From assembly GCA_021229015.1 (NCBI GenBank), contig CM037795.1, forward strand, positions 16,388,117-16,452,116: DNA of 64,000 nt. Reading direction: 5' to 3'. The first letter of the stretch is position 1. Every line of letters starts with the position of its first letter. Made by a program: the position numbers and the translations under genes. Source of the stretch: Solen grandis (Eukaryota > Mollusca > Bivalvia > Adapedonta > Solenidae). Positions 23,200-33,736 of this stretch are shown one piece after another. Under the pieces are notes generated by a model. It had not been told where the DNA came from. It made no database searches and worked only from the letters and a program-made list of their open reading frames with translations.

Positions 23200-23470
23200 T
23201 TTTCTTTTCTACGCCTTAATTTCTATATAATGCAAGACCCAGGATCATGAAAATTTAATGGCATATACTTCATATGCTGAAATTTTTAAATTCACTGATT
23301 TTTATATGGCTATGACGTCATATGACATCACACTTGACATTGTCTACAGTCTACAGCCATTATTTCTGGACCGATTTTCATCAAAATTTCACAGACTGTG
23401 TATGTTAGGCTCTAGTTGTGCATCCCGGTAGACATATTTTATTTATAAGCTCAAAATAAATCCAAATTAC
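23200..23470 (+). repeat. Copy of the TGACGTCA-rich repeat family (R420)
   Basis: Contains TTCTATATAATGCAAGACCC, ATGACGTCATATGACATCAC and TCTGGACCGATTTTCATCAA, all shared with 31000-31142 and 39342-41345. Confidence 0.75.
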
Positions 23471-23473
23471 TAA

Positions 23474-24089
23474 CAAGAGTTGTCCGTAAGACAGCACGCT
23501 CGACTATACCGCCGTTTATTAGTATAGGCTGTGGACCATAATTTATATTTAATTTCATCCAAAGTTACCTTGCTTGTTTTTTTAATGCCATTTAAGACTA
23601 AAGTGAAGTAATAAATCAATAAGCATAGCTGAATACTTAAGATGTATGCATCCTAGTAAATTGAAGGCAAAACTTTTACCAAAAACTTATCCAGAATTTC
23701 AAAGTTCATAAGAGGTCATTATTTACAATAAATTTAGTCAAGAGTTATCTAATTACATGGTCTGATGCCACTGAACACTTATCTTAAGTTTCAAGTCAAT
23801 TCCATAACCGATTGCTGAATATAAGTATGAAAGAATGTTGCATGCTAAACCTTAACCAAAATTTCTAAATCAAAAAAGGGCTATAATTTGAATTAAATTT
23901 GGTCAAAAGTTATCTAACTTGTTTTTAAGGCCCCTGAAGACGATAGTGAGATACAAAATCAATAAGCATAGCTAGTTACTAAGATGTATGCATGATAGCA
24001 ACTTGCACGCAAAACCTTAACTAAGGTGTGACGCCGACACCGACGCCAGGGTGAGTAGTATAGCCATACATACTTGGTATAGTCGAGCT
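23474..24089 (-). mobile_element. H2-family Helentron-like element, copy b
   Basis: On the minus strand the head is AGCTCGACTATACCAAGTAT, then CTCACCCTGGCGTCGGTGTC. The tail is GGTATAGTCGAGCGTGCTGT, then CTTACGGACAACTCTTG. Head CTCGACTATACC and tail GGTATAGTCGAG are perfect inverted complements. The core has diverged units with CTTATATT-type and TTAAGGTTTTGC motifs. Confidence 0.75.
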
Positions 24090-25684
24090 AAAAATTAAAA
24101 TTCTCCTTTAAAGACATACGCGCCCATTACAGATTTTTTTCTATCAAGGCAATGAAGGAAAATCAAAACTAGCCACGAGAGTTTTCTTAAACTTTGCATG
24201 ATAATAGAAAATCACACTAGAAAAAAATTCATGGGATAAAAAAATGGGGGTCCCCATTCTACTTTTTGAGTTATATGTCCCTGAAAGGGAGTTTTTTTTC
24301 AAGGGCAGGTCACTCAATATTATAGGCTAGCAACATCTCATTTAATTTCAACTCGATGTTTGGTACTTTATTCCCTGTCACTGTGTAAAAGTTTAAGAAA
24401 TTCTATGCAACACATTTTATACTATAGTCGCATACGTGAAGATATGGAAATCTTTTTTTTCAAGAAAATCGCAGTATGTTTAATTGTTGAAATAGTGAAA
24501 AACCATTGGATAGAATTGTTTTAAGTTTGCATATTGACTGGATATGAAACAACAAACAATAATGTGAAATAAAGTACGGTATAGATCATATTCGGGGTCA
24601 GCTAACTTCATGATTTGCTGAAGAAAAGAAAGTCTTTCAATTTTCAAACATATTGTTGAAATGAAAAAAACAACAACAACAACAAGAAAAAAACATATGC
24701 TAACTGAAATATCTCCACAATCCTCTGGCATCAAAATGAATTCCAAATGAAATTTTAGTGTACCGGTATTCTCAACTGACAAGTTATTGTTGGATAATAA
24801 AGTAAAGGACTACTAGTTACAATGCATGTAGCTTTTTACTGTATTGACAAAAGTCGTTATTAATATATTGTCATTTTCTGCAGCTAGCTATAGGACATAG
24901 TCTATTGAGAAATTTCTCCAGACAAAAGAAGACACAAGTGAGCGTGACGAGTTGTTGGGGAATGCCTTGATAGATTCTATCCGACTTAGAAGTTCCCGGC
25001 ATAACTTAAATCTATTACACTGAAGCCAGGAGAAAATATTAATATTTTTATATGCTCCACCCTACCACGGCTCCATATACACGTGTTTATAGAGTACTTG
25101 ACCCTACAAATGCCTCTCGACAGCTGCGGCAGGCGGGAACATCGAAATGGACGATTACATTATGTGCAGACAATTAGGTAGGCAAGAACTAAGTGTTCAA
25201 TTTCAATCGATAGAAGAGACGCTTCTCCCCTATTTGATATAATATAGAAAACTTGAATGTAACTTTCATCACATTTTATGTACTGCTTAACCGTCAGCAA
25301 TTGAGGATGGGTGGCAGTAAATTTGAATTGCAGCTAAATTGCGATTCGATCAAGATTTTTCAGCACGGAATTAACTGATGTTACTGAGCATGATGCAGAC
25401 AGTTCGACGCAGTTGGTCTCATTTCCTACTGAACATTGACGAATAAATTGGAAGAAAGCGTCGTACAGTGATAAAACGTCGAACCAGGGGTTGTGGGTTC
25501 GAATCCCGTAGGTGGCGAGATTCGTGCCCGTATCTTTCATCAAATATTACACATATTAATACTATTGTGGGAGTACTGACAGGCCATGATGAATCATTCT
25601 TTGAGCTTTTAAAACTTCCAACAAATTATTCCTTAGCAGCTCATTATTTCTTGTGTGGTTTTGAATAAAGACAACATAATGTTA
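24090..25684. other. Unrecognised sequence; one tRNA-like scrap
   Basis: Near 25480-25515 there is GGGTTCGAATCCC, a canonical B-box/T-arm sequence, but no cloverleaf could be completed around it; a SINE remnant is likely. No protein-coding region recognised. Confidence 0.5.
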
Positions 25685-26070
25685 TAGAACAGAACAGAAC
25701 ATACTTTTATTGAATATAACCTGAACAACATTCGTTCAACGTTATACAGAGATAAGTAAATGCACATGCACGAAACGGCAATGCGAGAGTGAAGACAACA
25801 TTACAGAATACAACAGATCGATACACATGTTTAAAAATATAATTTATAAATTTTAATTTATAATTCTAGTTTTCCGTAAAATGTTACATGATATATGATA
25901 GGAAAGCATTGTCAATAATTGAAAACAAACGCATCAACCGTGCTTCCAAATCAATAGTATCGGCTGACTGCTGAACTCTTTCATGACCCAGTAAGCAAAT
26001 GTTATAAGTCTGAAATGTTCGAAGAACTGTTTGAAATGCTTGAAATGTTTCACGTATTGTGCTTTTTATG
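25685..26070 (-). pseudogene. Possible 3' end of a decayed retroelement or gene
   Basis: On the minus strand an open frame of about 60 codons ends at a TAA (25884-25886). Its last residues read like protein: a segment L-L-G-H-E-R-V-Q-Q-S-A-D, then acidic and hydrophobic alternation to a final S-Y-I-M. About 190 bp further on the strand ends with the pentamer tail TTCTGTTCTGTTCT, a style typical of non-LTR element 3' ends. The 5' side is cut by the SINE at 26071. I do not recognise the protein. No start codon is visible. Confidence 0.35.
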
Positions 26071-26365
26071 TTGTTTATTCGTTGGGTTTAAGGTCCCGCT
26101 GACAGCATTTCAGTCATTTGGAGACGTCTACTTGAGGCATAAATAGTGCTGCAACACTGCAGTTTCACACCGGAGACATGTGGCATGATACCACATCCGG
26201 TCGCACTATCCTGAAACCAGTCCTGGAACTACCCTTCTGGGCGCCAAGCAAAGGAGCTACATCAGTACCATATTTTACGACTTTTGGTATGTCGCGGCCG
26301 AGATCGAACCCTCGACCACCTGCTTCCGAGACGGACGCTCTAACCACTCGGCCACCGGGGACGGT
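26071..26365 (-). mobile_element. S1 SINE, full length, minus strand
   Basis: The minus-strand head is CCCCGGTGGCCGAGTGGTTA (A box), with the B-box region GGTCGAGGGTTCGATCTCGG. The body has GGTAGTTCCAGGACTGG and GGTATCATGCCACATGTC, and the tail TTAAACCCAACGAATAAACA. This is the best-preserved copy and defines the family's two promoter boxes. Confidence 0.85.
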
Positions 26366-27029
26366 TTTAACCTACAGACAAACCTTATCGGAGTTAGCGT
26401 GCAAAATATATAGTTGTTTGTTAATGGGTGGTAATAGAAATTTTCTTTTAGATGAAGTAAAGAGTTTTTTTTTCTTTAAAGATGTAACTAAATGTAATTT
26501 TTAAGTTTTGTGCGATTTTTAGTTATGATAGTGCAAAAAAAATATGTTTATTTGATATTCTCGAAAGGATTGATGAATCAACTTAGTCAAAGCATCAACC
26601 TTTTATAGAGCATTTTTGCTCATATATGTTTTCTTCACCATTAAGACTGTTATCACTTTAATAGTTTGTGTGACGTCAAGAGCTTTCGAAAGCTGCGCTA
26701 AAGAAAGAAGTATACATCAAAATATCTACACGTCGGTTGGCTTTCTCTAGGGCCCGGTATAACACGATATTTATTCAAATGGTATAGTTTGTTGTTTCAG
26801 TTATCAATTCTTGTATATGCATATTACATATTAAAGCAAGATCCTTATTTGAGAAGGTTATAAAATGCTTTATTGAAAATTAATGAAATTCAAATTCTGA
26901 ATTTTTAATTAATGAAATTATTAACAACTTAATAATAATTTTAATGAAAATTGAAAGGTTAAACCTTAATAACCGGAAAAGTTACACGGTTTATTTTGTT
27001 TCAGGTCAATACAGGATAAACCCATACTA
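26366..27029. other. Unrecognised AT-rich sequence
   Basis: No coding or repeat family signal recognised. Confidence 0.5.
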
Positions 27030-27190
27030 TTTTATTTAATGTGCTGTACCCATGTGAGAAATATGTCAGGACCGGGACTCGAAACCTAGACCCATCGCTT
27101 ACAGGGCGAGTGCTATTTCGACCGAGCTACCGGACCGTTTATTCAATTCTCTCATCGAAAAGGGTTACTTTTAGACTGTTACATACTCCG
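27030..27190 (-). mobile_element. tRNA-like SINE, family S3, copy 1
   Basis: The minus strand contains GGTCCGGTAGCTCGGTCG and GGTTTCGAGTCCCGGTC at tRNA spacing (27070-27136). Flanks (TTTTCGATGAGAGAATT; ATATTTCTCACATGG) are shared with the copy about 290 bp downstream, so this is a repeat unit rather than a lone tRNA gene. Confidence 0.6.
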
Positions 27191-27299
27191 CTGCCAATTT
27201 AGAATTGTCCCCGAATTAACAGTACAGAGAACAAATTGCTTTTTGCCCAACAAACCCAAAGGCACTATATACTATATATCAGTATATACTGAGAAGCTA

Positions 27300-27480
27300 T
27301 TCTGTATCGGTCCCATGCTGGACGACAAATTTTACCAGGTGAGAAAAATGTGCCACTGGTCCAGAACAGAACTCGAACCCGGGACCCCTCGCTTACAAGG
27401 CGAGTGATCTACCGAGATTCCGGACCACTACACCAATCTCTCACCGATAAAAGTAACTTATAAAAAGACTGTTACAGTGT
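27300..27480 (-). mobile_element. tRNA-Thr(UGU)-like SINE, family S3, copy 2
   Basis: The minus-strand tRNA-like part (27358-27426) has an acceptor-like GGTCCGG paired with CTGGACC and an anticodon arm CTCGC-CTTGTAA-GCGAG, giving anticodon TGT. The B box is GGTTCGAGTTC. The T arm is disturbed by a TTCTG duplication, and shared flanks with copy 1 point to a SINE derived from a tRNA-Thr-like gene. Confidence 0.6.
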
Positions 27481-28019
27481 GATAATTACTTTGTGCTTGC
27501 ATGTATCTATATTAGAAATGTTTTACCCTAAAAACATGAATTTCAAGTGTTTTTTTTGATCATTATTATTTTGTTTTTTTTGGTTTGTTTGTATACATTT
27601 TGATTTTTGGAGCAGAAATAACGAAGTTAAAAGAAAATATCTGCTTCTAAGTTTATAAGATATTTACCATTCAAAATAGCCGCCATGAATACGGATTTTC
27701 TCTGATGTGGACATTATGTATAATTTGTAGTACGGCTAAAACGAATACTCGGATACACGCGGGTAGAAAAGTGCCGGTACCCAGGTACAAAAGTATTATC
27801 CCTTAACAGATTTTTGGCCTCTTCTATTATGAAACCCAATATACTTCTTTGTTTATAAAATATATATACGAGTAGCCAATTCGTAATGATATCCTTTAAC
27901 ATAATTCTACACCCTATCAAGGAATAAATAGAAAAAAAAGATAAATAAACAAATAAATACGGACAAACAGACAGCCAGACAGACAAATAAAAACGACGAC
28001 AATGTGTACCGTTATAAAA
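27481..28019. other. Unrecognised sequence
   Basis: No gene or repeat family recognised; a short GACAGACAGCCAGACAGAC stretch near 27965 is simple repeat. Confidence 0.45.
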
Positions 28020-28148
28020 CAATGCGCAGCTAATATTTTATGGTCTAAGCGAGGTAACTCTTATTAAGCAATTAAAATATTCTTGCATCAGTAACTCCCC
28101 TTTACAAGACAAATTCATTGCAACATGTGCAAAATGGACGGACGGACG

Positions 28149-28232
<84 letters not shown>

Positions 28233-28248
28233 AGATAGATAGATAGAT

Positions 28249-28306
<58 letters not shown>

Positions 28307-29042
28307 GGATAGATAGATTGCTGAATGAATGAATGAATGAATGCTTACAACAGTAATTCTCCTAGAATTAGAGGAATATATGCAGTTTGCTTGGGGAGAG
28401 AGAGGCGGGGGGGGGGAAGTAATGGAATGAAAAATAGAAAAATAAACAATGGTACGTAACAAATATCGACAACGATGATATAATCAGTATTTTTTTTCTC
28501 TCTTCTTCTTCTCTCCCCCCCCCCCCCCCCCCTCTCTATCTCTTTATTTTTTTCTTGCAAACGCTTTGCATACATTCCTCTGATACATGGCACAAAGAGA
28601 ATTACTGTTGCAAACATTTATTTATTTATTTATTAATTCATTCTATCTTGATTGATTGATTAAATGATTGATTGATAGATTGATTTTTGCAAGCATATCA
28701 CATATAATTAGTCTTCAAATTACAGGCTACAAGGGGAGTTACTAATAAAAGCATATTTTATTTGTTAAGTAAGAGTTACCTCGCTTAGACCATAAAATAT
28801 AAGCTGCTCGTCGTAATTATCGTCTTTTTCGTTTGTTTGTCTGTCTGTTATTTATTTATACATTCATTATTTTGTTATATTTATTTTTATTATTTTATTC
28901 TATTTATTTTCTTTTTTTTTCTTTTTGGAAGCATGTTGCATGATCAAGGAGAGTTGCTGAGAGTTAAGGGAACTTACTTTATTTGTTTAATACGAGTTAT
29001 CTCGCTTAGACCATAAAGTATTGTTTATTTACATAATCGTTG

Positions 29043-29094
<52 letters not shown>

Positions 29095-29539
29095 TTGATT
29101 GATTGATTGATTGATTTTTGCAAGCATGTTACATATAAATAGTCTTAAAAAATTCAGGCTACAAGGGGAGTTACTAATGAAAGAATATTTTATTTGTTAA
29201 GTAAGAGTTACCTCGCTTAGACCATAAAATATAAGCTGCTCATAGTAATTATTGTTATTTATTTCTTTACTTATTCATTCATTTATTTTGTTATATTTAT
29301 TCCTTATTATTTTATTTTATTTTATTTATTTATTTTTATTTTATTTTATTTTTTTGAAAGTATGTTGCATAATATTAAGTTCAAGGAGAGTAGCAAAACT
29401 ATTTGATTTGGTTTAAACGAGTTATCTCGCTTATACCATAAAGTATTGTTCATTTACATCATCGTTGTAGATGTTTATTATCGATCAAATATTAAGTATC
29501 TATTTGTTTTTATATATCTTTCCTTTTATCTATTTTTTC

Positions 29540-29574
<35 letters not shown>

Positions 29575-30490
29575 ATTTTTAGTGCAAAAACATTGCATAT
29601 ATTCTTCTAATACAAGGTACAAGAATACCGTTGCAAACATTTCATTCATTCATTCATTCATTCATTCAATGCGATTCTGCACTTACGAATACGAATGGAA
29701 AATGTTACGCAGACCTTTTATTCATAAACATATTCGCTATTCATGTGATGTTGTTTGTAAACGTGTTATTTTGCTCTGTAAACATCCATTTTAAGCGTGA
29801 ACAATATTTCCGTGACACTTATAAATCAGAACAGCAACCCATTTTACATACTTGAAGATCTACTCCTGTAAAAAGAAAAAAGTAGCGCTTCGAATGTCTG
29901 TAATTAATCTAAAGTCGTTCACGCGTAATTTTGCACGAAAGCGCGTTAGGTTTCTCGTAGAGAATTTCTTAACTTTGAAAAAGAAACAAACATTCTAGTA
30001 TCTAAAACACCAAGTACCTTGTCAAGTTCTACACTTAAGTAACAGTAGAGAGTGTATATAAATCGGGTCCTAGGGAATGACCTTCTTCTGAGGTTCATAC
30101 AGTCAGGTTCATGACCCTAATTCCGTTTGGTTTTGTAACAAACAGAGTACGTATTCGATTGTCTTACTACCGACTGTAAATGCAGGAGAGTGTGTGGAGT
30201 TTTTGCGTCATGTGGCTTTTGCATCTATTGTATCAATAATTAAGAATCACAACTTTTTCCCTGCTAATCCGGCTGCCGTCTCTCAGCGCATTGAGCGCTT
30301 TGATTTTCGTTTGTCTTTTACTTATTTATCTTTATTTTATTATCTTTATTTTTTTTGCAAGCATGTTACAAAATATCAAGTTCAATGAGAATTAGTGAAT
30401 CAAAATAGTATTACGTAAGTGAAGTTGCTATAGCAAAACCATTTCAATAGTAAGAATTACTTCGCTTCGACAATGAAATATTTACTGCTC
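28020..30490. repeat. Block of microsatellites and a degenerate dispersed unit
   Basis: A unit containing GGCTACAAGGGGAGTTACTAA, AAGTAAGAGTTACCTCGCTT and AGACCATAAAATAT recurs near 28690-28830, 28930-29020, 29110-29250, 29370-29460 and 30350-30480. One inverted copy lies at 28025-28115. Between units lie (AATC)n at 28148-28186, (ATAG)n at 28187-28316, C runs near 28514, (TA)n at 29047-29092, (CT)n near 29544-29571 and (ATTC)n at 29640-29668. Open frames here are translations of these simple repeats. Confidence 0.75.
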
Positions 30491-30574
30491 TTATTGTTTA
30501 TCCTACATCATCGTTTCGATATTTATAATATATCTATCTTTACTTTATCTATTTCTTTCTTTAACCCCCTCTAA

Positions 30575-30991
30575 CAATATTTATAGCTATAATGTCTCTG
30601 CTAAGTTCGATCATGGCTGATATCTTCCTGTTAGGTCAGGAGTTATGACCCTTGAAAGACCAAAAAAATGCCAGATTCCACTTTGCGTACACCCTACCAT
30701 CTTCATTTCTTAAGCAATCTTCTTCAAACTTTATGACAATGTTTATAGCCATAATGTCTTGTCTAAGTTTGATTAGGGCTGATATCTTTTATTTAGGTCA
30801 GGAGTTTTGGCCTTTGAATGATAGATAAAAAAATGCCAGACTTCACTTTGTGTACACTCTAAAATCTTCAATTCTTGAGCAATCTGTGGATTTACAACTT
30901 TTTTGCAGTACCTCTGCATGGATTTTGTAAAAAAAGGCAATGAAAGCAATATTTCTCAGGTGAATGATTCAGGGCCATCATGGCCCTCTTG
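30575..30991 (+). mobile_element. H1-family element, copy f, 5'-truncated
   Basis: The core matches copy e (GCCATAATGTCTTGTCTAAG, TTTAGGTCAGGAGTT). The tail is CTCAGGTGAATGATTC, then the hairpin AGGGCCATCATGGCCCT, then CTTG. The head is missing. Confidence 0.7.
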
Positions 30992-30999
30992 TTTATTAT

Positions 31000-31142
31000 T
31001 CTTCTTATTCTTTTTTCCCTCCTTTTCTACGCGTTACTTTCTATATGTTGCAAAGGTCCCAGGACCATGAAAATTTAATGGCATTTCCTTCAGATACTGA
31101 ATTTCCCAATGCAATGATTTTCATATGTCTATGACGTCAAAT
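31000..31142 (+). repeat. Left part of an R420 repeat split by the LTR element
   Basis: TTTCTATATGTTGCAAAGGT, then ATGTCTATGACGTCAAAT up to the LTR. The repeat resumes at 39342 with ATATGACGTCAAACTTGACA. Sister copies contain ATGACGTCATATGACGTCA-like sequence, which places a 4-bp ATAT target site at the junction (the left copy reads AAAT). Confidence 0.8.
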
Positions 31143-32552
31143 TGTTACGCTCCACCCTTGGTCTGCTCTGGTATTACTTTGGGCTGGCGTTGTCTTTATG
31201 TATGTGTGCGTGATGGGTAGTGTTAAGGTTGGACTCCAACGGACGTTAAATATTATTAATTAATAGAGAGACAGGGGACTGTTATAAATAAACACAAAGA
31301 GACTTAAAGTTTCAAAGAATTGATTTTTACTTTGTGTCAGAACCAATAAATAATCAACAAAATAGCTATAATTATCTCAATAGCCCAATGTAACAATATT
31401 CTACTACATTTAGAATCTACGTAACTAAACAATGTACACTAAGGTGGTCCTACTTGTTCGTTAAACGCAATAAATGTAGTGTTATGACAACTGGATTTAA
31501 TATTAACTTTAATCGCACAAAGACGATGTATGCTTATTAAAAATATCAGAAGAGCTATCAATCGATTATATACAGGATACTTTAACTATTTCATTATAAA
31601 TAGGTTAGAAAATTATTAAATAAATATCTCTAATTTTAACTTGTACGCGCAGGCTCTACACAAGAACGAAAGTAATTAAACTTAACCCTATCTGATTGTC
31701 TAAAGTTTAACAGAAAGTGCCGAAATAAAACACAGAGCCAAACGCACCCTATCGTGAAATGTTGGAGTCCCCGAAATGCGGGGGAACGCTGTATTTATAC
31801 CCAACAGCAGTTCACAGCTCACAAATGTGAGGCACACAGCCCACAAAGGTGAATTCACAACTCACACTGTGATCTGTTTGTACACAGTTCACAGTGTGTA
31901 GTGTGGGCTCACGATGAAAAGAATGCAAAGCCTATAAGAACATAGGGCAATTACCAATATTTATACTTCTTAAAACAAAAAGAATTAAATACAAATGACA
32001 TTAACCTCATATGTACGCTTTCTGGCATTTAATTGATGAAACATCGTTCTGCTTTAAAGATTTATGACAGATATTCAAACAAACCGCCACAGCTGTTGCT
32101 AGGCAACTTGCTCACATTGAAAGTCAATATGGCGGACGATGCTCACAGTCAGAGTGAGATCCTGAAAAATATACTAAATACTGACATTTAACGAGTGTTT
32201 GTTTACATAAACAGTGAGGAAATAACTTAAATCATGGATTAATACATCTGACTAGGAAATACAAACTATATCAACATCAGAATTGATGCTGGAAAGCAAT
32301 GTAAACATCGCGAAAACTGGTTACATAAACAAGATTCTGCCGTGGAAAACACAGGGAAATCAAGTCCCAGAAGTTAGGAATTTAGACACATACTGGCATA
32401 TTACGAAGTCTTGAGTTGTTGTCCTGTGAATTTAACAAGGATAACAACCAGTTTAAAGTAGTGTTGCCCGTAAATAGCATCCAAAGAAAAAAAAACATGC
32501 CAAAGAATGAAAGAAGAAGAAATAAGAAAAGGTAACACCCTAGGGCATTACA
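31143..32552 (-). repeat. 3' LTR (element orientation) of the gypsy element
   Basis: 1,410 bp, TG...CA-bounded on the plus strand, with the short imperfect terminal inverted repeat TGTTACGC / TGTAATGC. Its internal layout, including a TATA box at 31792-31799 and a CAC/GTG-rich block at 31811-31911, is the same as in the other LTR. Confidence 0.95.
31811..31911 (-). promoter_or_regulatory. LTR U3 block of repeated CACA/TGTG motifs upstream of a TATA box
   Basis: In element orientation a run of about 100 bp with many short inverted motifs (CACACTGTGA, ACTGTGT, CTCACATTTGTGAGC) lies just upstream of GGGTATAAATACAGCG (TATA at 31792-31799; equivalent 38581-38588 in the 5' LTR). About 20 bp past the TATA box is a small hairpin, CCCCGCATTTCGGGG. 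This is the likely RNA polymerase II promoter; the motif block could bind a dimeric factor. Confidence 0.55.
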
Positions 32553-32568
32553 CTGCCCCCCAGTTTTC
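32553..32568 (-). other. Polypurine tract of the gypsy element
   Basis: On the minus strand GAAAACTGGGGGGCAG directly precedes the 3' LTR. A purine run in this position primes plus-strand DNA synthesis in LTR retrotransposons. One pyrimidine pair interrupts it. Confidence 0.8.
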
Positions 32569-33361
32569 TATGGCACAACTCCTGTTGCCATACATGTCTT
32601 AAATAACCATGTTCATAAAATCAAGTCTGGACCACCTTATCTTTACAATAAAACATTGTCATCATATGACATCATGAAGAACCACCATAAAATATAACAA
32701 CTTTGACATCTAATTTTTATCATGTTCAACGTTAAGTTAAATAATGGCTATGAACCACCTTAAAACTACATAGTCAGGGACACCTTAACATTTGCTGGTG
32801 CCACCTACTTACTTCATAATACTGGCATTGTATCACTTTGTGGTGAAACACATTAAAGCATAAAACACAAAGACTTAAGAGTATGTATTCAACATTTAGT
32901 TAAAACACTCAACCAGGCGGCGAACTACCTTAAAGATAACAAACCCAAATTTACACGTTGATGATTTGTTCTTTAAATAAAATCTGTCAACAATTGAAAA
33001 AATAACAGGTAAATATAAATACTTTAAGCATAAATAACTGACAACTTATGACCCGTGTTGAATTACACTATTCAAGAAATGGCTTGAGCAAGTATCCCTT
33101 TGAGCAGTTTAACTTTTACATTAAAACAGTAATAACAAACAATCTTATGAGGTTGAGCTATGCATAACATTCAATGGGTACCAAGCATGACCATAGTATC
33201 TCTAAACAACTAAACCTAAATTACAATGACAAAATAGGAGCAAACTGGCATGATGTTGTGAAAATATTAACCTGATTTCAAAATACATTGGTCCACAAGG
33301 AAAAAGTTAAAGTTCTGTGAAAATTTTAAAGCTAGCCAGTTGCCATTTACATGTAGCATGA
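32569..33361. other. Non-coding spacer between accessory ORFs and the 3' LTR
   Basis: About 790 bp of AT-rich sequence inside the element. A short motif, ACCACCTTA or ACCACCATAA, recurs (near 32630, 32680, 32755 and, changed, 32930). No ORF of note. Confidence 0.6.
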
Positions 33362-33736
33362 TTATTTTCTAGATGATGCCTTCTTGATGACTGTAGACTT
33401 GACAGATGGTAGGTTTTCTCGGTCTTCTAACCGAGGGCGCTTCTCGTGCCGGGAGCTGTTCTCTTCCCTTAGCGTTTGGCGTCGTTTATCGTCTGCAATC
33501 CGCTCGACTGAGCGGGAGAGGGATCTGAGCGTCTCCGAGAAACCCTCCAAGGACTGGCTAATGTGGCGCGTGAGCCTGTTGTTCGCATCAAGGGATGAAA
33601 CAATCTTTCCCAGGGCTACCTCCAAGGTTTTGTCAAGGTGTCCAAGGGTTGCTGTCACCGGAGAGTATCTGTTGTCAAGTTGCTCCTCCTGAGTCAGAGT
33701 CTGGCAGCCGATCTCCCTGGTGGTGTTGGCTGGCAA
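33362..33736 (-). CDS. Accessory ORF 3b of the gypsy element: helical, basic-tailed protein
   Basis: There are 124 codons from a TTG at 33736, but the frame is open upstream to about 33840 with no ATG, so this is probably not an independent start. Residues about 31-85 have heptad-like spacing of Leu, Val and Ile (H-L-D-K-T-L-E-V, then S-L-E-G-F-S-E-T-L-R-S-L), suggesting a coiled coil. The last 40 residues are strongly basic with Arg and Lys clusters (EKRPRLEDRE; STVIKKASSRK). It overlaps ORF 3a in the -1 frame. It may be the C-terminal half of one protein with ORF 3a, read through a frame change. I know of no matching family. Confidence 0.55.
   Translation of the reverse strand: MPANTTREIGCQTLTQEEQLDNRYSPVTATLGHLDKTLEVALGKIVSSLDANNRLTRHISQSLEGFSETLRSLSRSVERIADDKRRQTLREENSSRHEKRPRLEDRENLPSVKSTVIKKASSRK

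Noticed and set aside
27070..27426. Two tRNA-like sequences, one with a TGT (Thr) anticodon
   Set aside because: Shared flanks and a damaged T arm show they are copies of a SINE; I do not call functional tRNA genes.
28175..28462. Long open frame of repeated Y-L-S-I
   Set aside because: It is the translation of the (ATAG)n microsatellite, not a protein.
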